Of a DNA stretch of 39,621 bases, positions 34,037 to 39,621 are shown piece after piece. Source of the DNA: Bacteroidaceae bacterium (GTDB lineage: Bacteria > Bacteroidota > Bacteroidia > Bacteroidales > Bacteroidaceae); the NCBI GenBank assembly GCA_017522915.1, contig JAFWXX010000052.1:1-39621 (forward strand), written 5' to 3'. The stretch's first letter is position 1. Each line of letters begins with the position of its first letter. Made by a program: the position numbers and the translations under genes. The notes under the pieces were generated by a model that was not told the origin of the DNA, did not search any database, and saw only the letters and a program-made list of their open reading frames with translations.

Positions 34037-35392
34037 TTAAAATATCTCTTCTGTCAGTTCATTTCCGGTTTCTTCAGTGCTTGCACTCTCTTCGACAATC
34101 TCCTCCTGGGACAGGATGTCGGTGTTGCAGAATATTCCCATCATTCTCTCAAGGTCCTGTGCTGTACGGCTGTATGTGGGAGAGGCATCAAGTGCATTGA
34201 GGAACTCTTCGTTATACATCTCTTCACCTTTGAATATATATACCTTATATTCCGGCTTGTAGAAGACCTCTACCATCTGGTCGAGTTTCTTCTCCTCCTC
34301 TTTTCTCTTCTCCTGTTCCTCACGCGTGATAGCCTCAATCTTCTCTTCCTTCTCCCTTATTACAGGTTCCATGCCAGGTATATCCTTCATGCCGAATCCG
34401 GTAGCGAGTACAGTAACCTTTACTTCTCCCTCTTCCAGATTCAAGTCCTTGCTCAATCCCCAGATAAGCTCGATGTTCTCATCCTTGAACTGAGCCATGA
34501 AAGCCTCCACCTCGGCCATCTCTTCAACACGTATAGGGTCGTTAGGGTTCTCGTATATGTTGAAAAGAATCTTCTTCGACTTGTATATGTCATTGTCGTT
34601 AAGGAGCGGAGAGTGCATTGCTTTCTTGAATGCACGTGAAACACGCATTTCTCCTCTCTCTATTCCATAGCTCATGATAGCTACACCTCCGTCCTTGAGT
34701 ATCTTCCTGACATCGCGGAAGTCGAGGTTGATTGTTCCGCGTGCGGTTATAATCTCCGCGATGCTCTTTGTTGCAGTTGTGAGGACATCATCGACCATGC
34801 GGAATCCCTCATCTACGTTCAGTTTCGGGAACATGTCGATAAGACGCTGGTTGTTGATGACAAGCAATGCATCAACATGCTGGGAAATCTTAATTACGCC
34901 CTTAAGTGCCTGTTTGATCTTGCCGGTCATCTCGAACTTGAACGGTATTGTAACAATGCCAACGGTAAGGATTCCCTTGTTTTTGGCAATCTCAGCAACT
35001 ACGGGAGCTGCACCGGTACCTGTTCCGCCACCCATACCGGCTGTGATGAATGCCATCTTTGTGCCGTCGTCGAAGAGCTGTTCAATCTGTTCCCGGCTCT
35101 CCTCTGCTGCCTTGCGTGCTACTTCGGGATCGTTTCCTGCTCCAAGTCCTTCCGTGGCTTTCTCGCCAAGCTGAAGCTTTTTCGGAATAGGTGAGTTCTG
35201 CAATGCCTGCATATCGGTATTGCACACCGCAAATGATACATTATGTATGCCTTTGCGGTACATGTTCTGCACTGCGTTGCTGCCACCGCCGCCTACGCCG
35301 ATAACCTTTATTATTCTAGGTGCGTCTGTAGGTATTGCAAAAGGCAGGCTGCTTTTTACTTGTGTGTTATTTTCCATACTTTCCTGTATCAT
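34037..35392 (-). CDS. ftsZ: Cell division protein FtsZ
   Basis: A 451-residue tubulin-like GTPase that forms the division ring. GTP contacts are seen in IGVGGGGSNAVQNMYRKG, the tubulin signature GGGTGTGAAPVVAEIAK and the T7 synergy loop region NLDFRDVRKIL. After the globular part (about residue 335) there is a charged Glu/Lys linker, then a segment SPTYSR that may be the binding peptide for FtsA, and a further 40-odd acidic residues ending EEIF. An ATG five codons further in (35377), preceded by GGAAAG, is an alternative start. It lies 7 nt after the ftsA stop. Confidence 0.96.
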   Translation of the reverse strand: MIQESMENNTQVKSSLPFAIPTDAPRIIKVIGVGGGGSNAVQNMYRKGIHNVSFAVCNTDMQALQNSPIPKKLQLGEKATEGLGAGNDPEVARKAAEESREQIEQLFDDGTKMAFITAGMGGGTGTGAAPVVAEIAKNKGILTVGIVTIPFKFEMTGKIKQALKGVIKISQHVDALLVINNQRLIDMFPKLNVDEGFRMVDDVLTTATKSIAEIITARGTINLDFRDVRKILKDGGVAIMSYGIERGEMRVSRAFKKAMHSPLLNDNDIYKSKKILFNIYENPNDPIRVEEMAEVEAFMAQFKDENIELIWGLSKDLNLEEGEVKVTVLATGFGMKDIPGMEPVIREKEEKIEAITREEQEKRKEEEKKLDQMVEVFYKPEYKVYIFKGEEMYNEEFLNALDASPTYSRTAQDLERMMGIFCNTDILSQEEIVEESASTEETGNELTEEIF

Positions 35393-35399
35393 TTATCTG

Positions 35400-36863
35400 T
35401 TAGTTCTCGTCATCGTAATCCTCGTCTTTCTCGTCATCGGTAACTTGCCCGATAAAGTCCTTTGTCCCTTTCTTGAACTTGTCAATTATGGCATCGAATA
35501 GTCCAGGAGAGTTCCTTCTCTGTTCCTCTCTAATCCTTTTCTGCTCCTCCTTTATTCTTCTCTGCTCCTCTTTTCTCTGTCTCTCTTCCTCCTTTTTCCT
35601 CTCTTTCTCTTCTTTTTCCAGCCTTCTCTTTTCCTCTTTGCTCATCTCCGGTTCTTTTGGCTTTACCTCCTCGGTAACCTCATTTTCGTTCACATCATTG
35701 CTCCCTCCAAATATATCCTGCTCAACGACAATCTTAGAAGTCTCTTTCTTTGTTTCCTCGCAGCAGTTCTCTTTACCCTTTTTGAGAAGTCCGTAGAGTG
35801 CAGTGGTAAATATTCCGTTAAGGTTCACACCGCTGCTGCCTACAAGGCTGAACTGTGGCTCTGAAATGACTTCTGTCCTGAAGTTGGGAAGAAATTCCTC
35901 CAGAAGCAACTCGATGTTCTTGAGCTTTGAGCCGCCACCGGTGAAGATTATATGCCCTATGAGTTCGCCCGACTCTTCGACCTGGTATCTTACATTCTGC
36001 AGTATCTCGCTCATTCTGGCATTGATAATGCTGTTGACAAGCTCGGAGTCAATAGGTGTGGTTTCCTTGCCTGGAGACTTGTATCCGCGTGTAATCTTTA
36101 TCTCTTCTGCTTCGTCAAGCGAGAGCTGGCCGGCACACAGGTCCATGGTTATGTTATGGCTGCCGAGAGGAAGCACGGTAAGCATGCGCAATATGTCATT
36201 ATTGTATATTGCAATGGTTGTTGTGTCTGCACCAATGTTTACCAATGCACATCCATTGCGGCGTGCATCCTTGCTAAGCAGGATATCTGCATCCATTCTG
36301 GCAGCACTGAAACTGTCGGCAATTTCAATTCTTGCCTGTTCAAAGCTGTCGTTGAGCTGCTTGAGATACTGCTCTTTGATTACAATGTTCAGGTAGTTTC
36401 CTTCAATAGTCCTTGTAGGAGCTCCAATAGGGTTTGTATCTACCTTTCCGTCCAGCTTGTATTCCTGGTTTACAACCTGCACTCTGGTATATCCTGCAGG
36501 GCATTGGAATGTATCGTCATTCTCCATTGCCAGGTCGTTTATGATTTCCGGGGTAATCTTCGTGTGCTCGTCAAAGCCTTTTGTAATCTTAGAAGGTATT
36601 GAGTGCACAGTCAATCCGGCAAAGGCGATGTATGCCTTTTTTATGCTTACATTGTCAAGGCTTGCTTCGAGGCTGTTTATTATGCAGTTGATAGCCTTGC
36701 TCGTTTCATCGACATTACGTACGACACCCTTTGATATGAACCGGTCAACCGGTGTGCTTGCAGTAGCCAGTATCTTTATTCCGTCATAGGCTTCAATGCC
36801 TACAGCTCCGGAAACCTTGGATGAGCTGAGCTCAATCGCGGTGATGTAATTAGTATTTCCCAT
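35400..36863 (-). CDS. ftsA: Cell division protein FtsA with charged C-terminal extension
   Basis: About 487 residues. This actin-like ATPase ties FtsZ to the membrane. The N-terminus YITAIELSSSKVSGAVG is the first phosphate loop, ALVNIGADTTTIAIYNN the second, and IIFTGGGSKLKNIELLLEEF the adenosine motif. After about residue 395 comes a long Glu/Lys/Arg-rich helical stretch (SKEEKRRLEKEEKERKK and onward), then LFDAIIDKFKKGTKDFIGQV, an amphipathic helix fit for membrane binding, and an acidic tail. The frame is open to 36935 but that overlaps ftsQ; the ATG at 36863 lies 8 nt after the ftsQ stop. Confidence 0.95.
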   Translation of the reverse strand: MGNTNYITAIELSSSKVSGAVGIEAYDGIKILATASTPVDRFISKGVVRNVDETSKAINCIINSLEASLDNVSIKKAYIAFAGLTVHSIPSKITKGFDEHTKITPEIINDLAMENDDTFQCPAGYTRVQVVNQEYKLDGKVDTNPIGAPTRTIEGNYLNIVIKEQYLKQLNDSFEQARIEIADSFSAARMDADILLSKDARRNGCALVNIGADTTTIAIYNNDILRMLTVLPLGSHNITMDLCAGQLSLDEAEEIKITRGYKSPGKETTPIDSELVNSIINARMSEILQNVRYQVEESGELIGHIIFTGGGSKLKNIELLLEEFLPNFRTEVISEPQFSLVGSSGVNLNGIFTTALYGLLKKGKENCCEETKKETSKIVVEQDIFGGSNDVNENEVTEEVKPKEPEMSKEEKRRLEKEEKERKKEEERQRKEEQRRIKEEQKRIREEQRRNSPGLFDAIIDKFKKGTKDFIGQVTDDEKDEDYDDEN

Positions 36864-36871
36864 ATATCTGT

Positions 36872-37600
36872 TTATCTTTTCGTGCAAATGACTTTCTCGT
36901 TGAACTCTATGTTCAGCTTGCTGTATTTGTTCCATCCTATAGTGTTCATTACCTTATGATAGAAAATGTATAGCTTCTGGAGCTTTTCTTTGACATCTTC
37001 TGCTTTTCCCAGTTCTATGATATGGTCTCCCACTCTCGGTACAATTACAATATCTCTGCTTTCGTCAAAATGAATCTGTTCAATCTGTGCGTTCCAGAAC
37101 TCCTCGCCGTTTATAGCTTTGGCAATCTCCTTAAGTTCACGACTTGCCATGCTGTCTGTAATGCAACCGGTTGCAACCGGCAGGTAAAGAGCCTTTTCTA
37201 TTCCTTCAATGATATCCCCTTCGCAATCCACATAATATGTTCTTCCGCTATTCTCGACTACTTTCAGAACCGGAAGCTTGCATTCGATATCAATGTTCAC
37301 ATATCCTTTTGTGCTCAAATAGACCTGACACTCCTTGACAATCGAAAGATTTCCAAGATGTTTCTCTATTCTGCCGCATACAATGCTGTCAACATGGTTG
37401 CCTAAAGGGGCGAGCCCCTCTTTTTCAAGCATATCCATGATGCCCTCTCTGCTCATGGCCTCCATCTTGTCGCCCTCAATATACACCAATACCCCTTTGC
37501 ATCTGTTGTCATTGTCCATTAATGGAATATATACAAATGCAAACGCTGCATAGCATACAAGGGCTATTGCAATCATGTATTTCAGAATCTTCTTCAGCAT
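36872..37600 (-). CDS. ftsQ: Cell division protein FtsQ/DivIB
   Basis: A 242-residue bitopic protein of the divisome. One membrane helix at about 8-27 is followed by a periplasmic POTRA-type domain (MSREGIMDMLEKEGLAPLGNHVDSIVCGRIEKHLGNLSIVKECQVYL) and a beta domain. It overlaps the end of murC by 7 nt and precedes ftsA by 8 nt, the standard place for ftsQ in the cluster. Sequence conservation in this family is low, so the call rests on topology and context. Confidence 0.9.
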   Translation of the reverse strand: MLKKILKYMIAIALVCYAAFAFVYIPLMDNDNRCKGVLVYIEGDKMEAMSREGIMDMLEKEGLAPLGNHVDSIVCGRIEKHLGNLSIVKECQVYLSTKGYVNIDIECKLPVLKVVENSGRTYYVDCEGDIIEGIEKALYLPVATGCITDSMASRELKEIAKAINGEEFWNAQIEQIHFDESRDIVIVPRVGDHIIELGKAEDVKEKLQKLYIFYHKVMNTIGWNKYSKLNIEFNEKVICTKR

Positions 37601-38985
37601 CTTTTTCCAATCAGTATCTTTTTCATTTCAGGAACATCGTTCTCAATGTCTCCGGCACCAAGCGATACAAGTACCTCAATATTATCCTTTTCCTCCTCGA
37701 CAATCTTGAGCACGTCGGCACGGCTGCACATCTTCTTTTCCACACTTTCTGCAAGGCAATCGTATATCAGCTTGCTTGTCACGCCGGGCATAGGCTTCTC
37801 GCGTGCAGGGTATATCTCCACAAGTATAACCTTATCGAACAAGGAGAGGCTCTCGGCGAACTCCTTGTAGAAGTCGGCTGTACGGCTGTAAAGGTGTGGC
37901 TGGAACAGTACTGTAACCTTCTTGTCGCTGTAAAGCTCCTTTATGGATCTTGCACATGCCTTTACTTCGTCGGGGTGGTGTGCGTAGTCGCTGAGAAGTA
38001 CAAGGTTATCCTCCTTTATATGGAAGTCGAATCGTCTGTCGGCACCTGCAAAGCTCTTCATTCCATTCTTGAGTTCTTCGGCTGTTGCACCGCAGATTTC
38101 AGCCATAGCCATAGACGCGATTCCGTTCTCTATGTTGATGCTTACCGGCACTCCAAGTTCAATATCGGATATCCTCTGCCAGGGTGATACATAGTCGAAG
38201 ATTATGGTTCCGTTGCCAATACGTACTCTTTCGGCATGGAAATCGCCGCTTTCGCGCCCGTATGTGAATGTGCGTACACCTTCCTTAGTGCGCGGAACAA
38301 CCTCAAGGCCTTCATGGATTATAAGATATCCGTCTTTGCGTATCTTTTCGGTAAACTGTGCAAAAGCCTCAAGATAGTTCTCCTTGTTGCCATAGATGTC
38401 GAGGTGGTCCGGGTCGGCCGATGTGATTGCTGCAACGTAAGGCTCCAGGTGCAGGAATGAACGGTCGTACTCGTCGGCTTCAATCACAACAAGGTCGCTG
38501 TTGTCGGCTAGTATGAGATTGCTTTTGTAGTTCTTCGATATTCCGCCTAAGAATGCGTTGCAATCGACATGGGACTGCTTCAACAGGTGTGCGGTCATAG
38601 TCGATGTCGTTGTCTTGCCATGGGTGCCGGCAGCACAGATACCGAGCTTGTCCTTTGTTATAAGCCCCAATACTTCGGCACGTTTCTTTATGGTGAAACC
38701 GTTGTCACGGAACATTGCCCACTCCTTGTGGTCGGCAGGGATTGCCGGTGTATATATGACAAGAGTCTCCGAAGGATTCCTGCATATTTCGGGAATGAGT
38801 TCCGTGTTCTCCTCAAAATGAAGCACAGCACCCTCTTCAATGAGCCTTGATGTAAGTTCACTGGGTGTGCGGTCATATCCTGCAACAAACATCCCCTGTT
38901 TCAGGAAGTACCTTACAAGCGCACTCATCCCGATACCTCCGGCTCCCAGGAAGTACACGGCCTTTATATCTTTCAATCCCTTCAT
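37594..38985 (-). CDS. murC: UDP-N-acetylmuramate--L-alanine ligase
   Basis: A 463-residue ATP-dependent ligase adding the first amino acid to UDP-MurNAc in the cytoplasm. It has the three Mur ligase domains: an N-terminal UDP-binding fold (YFLGAGGIGMSALVRYFLKQG), a central ATPase with the P-loop GICAAGTHGKTTTSTMTAHL and VVIEADEYDRSFL, and a C-terminal domain with DYAHHPDEVKA and VLFQPHLYSRT. It overlaps murG by 4 nt (ATGA) and ftsQ by 7 nt, so the whole row is one tight operon. Confidence 0.96.
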   Translation of the reverse strand: MKGLKDIKAVYFLGAGGIGMSALVRYFLKQGMFVAGYDRTPSELTSRLIEEGAVLHFEENTELIPEICRNPSETLVIYTPAIPADHKEWAMFRDNGFTIKKRAEVLGLITKDKLGICAAGTHGKTTTSTMTAHLLKQSHVDCNAFLGGISKNYKSNLILADNSDLVVIEADEYDRSFLHLEPYVAAITSADPDHLDIYGNKENYLEAFAQFTEKIRKDGYLIIHEGLEVVPRTKEGVRTFTYGRESGDFHAERVRIGNGTIIFDYVSPWQRISDIELGVPVSINIENGIASMAMAEICGATAEELKNGMKSFAGADRRFDFHIKEDNLVLLSDYAHHPDEVKACARSIKELYSDKKVTVLFQPHLYSRTADFYKEFAESLSLFDKVILVEIYPAREKPMPGVTSKLIYDCLAESVEKKMCSRADVLKIVEEEKDNIEVLVSLGAGDIENDVPEMKKILIGKRC

Positions 38986-39621
38986 TTCAGTTTCTCCTTC
39001 TTTCTACGGGTCTCTTTCTCTATGTATGCATCGGCAAGCATAATGACTTCGTTTGCAATATCCTCGGCGGCATTAGGCTTTCCAAGTTTCTCTATATTTG
39101 TCTCAAGCGTTGCGATGCGTGCATCGTCGTTTACTGTTTCAATGGCTTTTGCTATTAGCTCTTCCTTTACTTTGGCATCGGCTACATATATAGCGGCATC
39201 CTTCTCTACCAGGGCCATGGCATTTTTTGTCTGATGGTCTTCCGACACGTTCGGTGACGGAACAAGTATCACAGCTTTGCCTATAAGGGCAAATTCCGAA
39301 ATTGAGCCGGCACCTGCACGTGAGACAACAAGATTCGCTGCACTAAGGGCATTTGCCATGTTCGAAACAAAGTCTGTTATTATAAGGTTGTCAGGTTTGC
39401 CTGCAGCGGCGGCTCTTTCCTTCATCTCCTCGAAATAGAGCTTTCCTGTCTGCCATACGAACTGTATATCCTTGTTCTCCCTTATAAGTTCAATGTTTGC
39501 CATCACTCCCTCATTGATGCTTCGTGCTCCCAGGCTGCCGCCAACGATGAGGATGCATTTCCTGTTTTCGTCAAGGCCCATAGAGCTCATGGCATCCTTG
39601 CGGTTGGCGCGCATGTCGAGA
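38982..39621 (-). CDS. murG: MurG, C-terminal part (partial at window edge)
   Basis: The last 213 or so residues of the lipid II-forming N-acetylglucosaminyltransferase, which adds GlcNAc to lipid I at the inner face of the membrane. The frame stays open to the right edge (codons for Leu-Asp precede MRANRK), so the gene begins outside the window and the internal ATG at 39614 is not its start. Seen are ILIVGGSLGARSINEGV, the UDP-GlcNAc site VVSRAGAGSISEFALIGKAVILVPSP and EDHQTKNAMALVEKDAAIYV. It is the most upstream murein gene visible in the cluster. Confidence 0.94.
   Translation of the reverse strand, partial: LDMRANRKDAMSSMGLDENRKCILIVGGSLGARSINEGVMANIELIRENKDIQFVWQTGKLYFEEMKERAAAAGKPDNLIITDFVSNMANALSAANLVVSRAGAGSISEFALIGKAVILVPSPNVSEDHQTKNAMALVEKDAAIYVADAKVKEELIAKAIETVNDDARIATLETNIEKLGKPNAAEDIANEVIMLADAYIEKETRRKKEKLK

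Noticed and set aside
35952..36602. 216-codon plus-strand ORF within ftsA
   Set aside because: Antisense shadow of the FtsA core. The composition is Cys-rich and domain-free.

Overview
The window looks like a chromosomal core region of a member of the Bacteroidales (Bacteroides/Prevotella-like, Bacteroidota). The grounds are a single-subunit di-haem cytochrome b fumarate reductase (frdCAB), many promoters of the Bacteroides type (-33 TTTG, -7 TAnnTTTG), weak or absent Shine-Dalgarno sequences, the order murG-murC-ftsQ-ftsA-ftsZ-yqeY, class III ribonucleotide reductase (anaerobic life), and protein sequences that read like Bacteroides homologues. Genus cannot be fixed by eye. I see no insertion sequence, prophage or CRISPR array.

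Layout. 1-1733: edge of a flavoprotein gene (probably mnmG) and a lone GPH-family sugar symporter with a well-formed promoter and a pair of operator-like repeats. 2042-5600: frdCAB with a strong terminator. 5651-7150: an ECF sigma factor with a small membrane protein behind it (possible anti-sigma), divergent from a DUF6249-like membrane protein; the intergenic region holds two mirror-image promoters with the same -35/-10 pair. 7161-10070: dapB, lepB and a WbqC-family gene on the minus strand. 10112-12000: an OafA-type acyltransferase and a Crp/Fnr-type regulator.

12126-24478: metG followed directly by a glycan assembly cluster on the plus strand: Wzx-type flippase, two GT4-like glycosyltransferases, a YfhO-type membrane protein, a GT2 enzyme, a Xaa-Pro aminopeptidase and a GT-C/GT39-like membrane glycosyltransferase. 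The start of the flippase gene is present three times in tandem with an 80-bp period, so two 23-codon mini-ORFs precede the real gene. This is the most unusual structure in the window.

24480-29428: a 57-codon membrane peptide gene on the minus strand, then nrdD-nrdG, a nitroreductase and a DUF5009/NagX-like acyltransferase on the plus strand. 29432-32719, minus strand: a D-Ala-D-Ala dipeptidase-like protein, gyrB, rpsT and tRNA-Glu(TTC). 32829-33581: recO on the plus strand. 33583-39621, minus strand: the division and cell-wall cluster murG (partial)-murC-ftsQ-ftsA-ftsZ with a yqeY-like gene at its end.

The functional themes are anaerobic respiration and nucleotide reduction, cell-envelope building (dapB, mur/fts genes, dipeptidase, flippase and glycosyltransferases), and core information processing. 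Functions are assigned from recognisable motifs and family resemblance read by eye; no database search was run.
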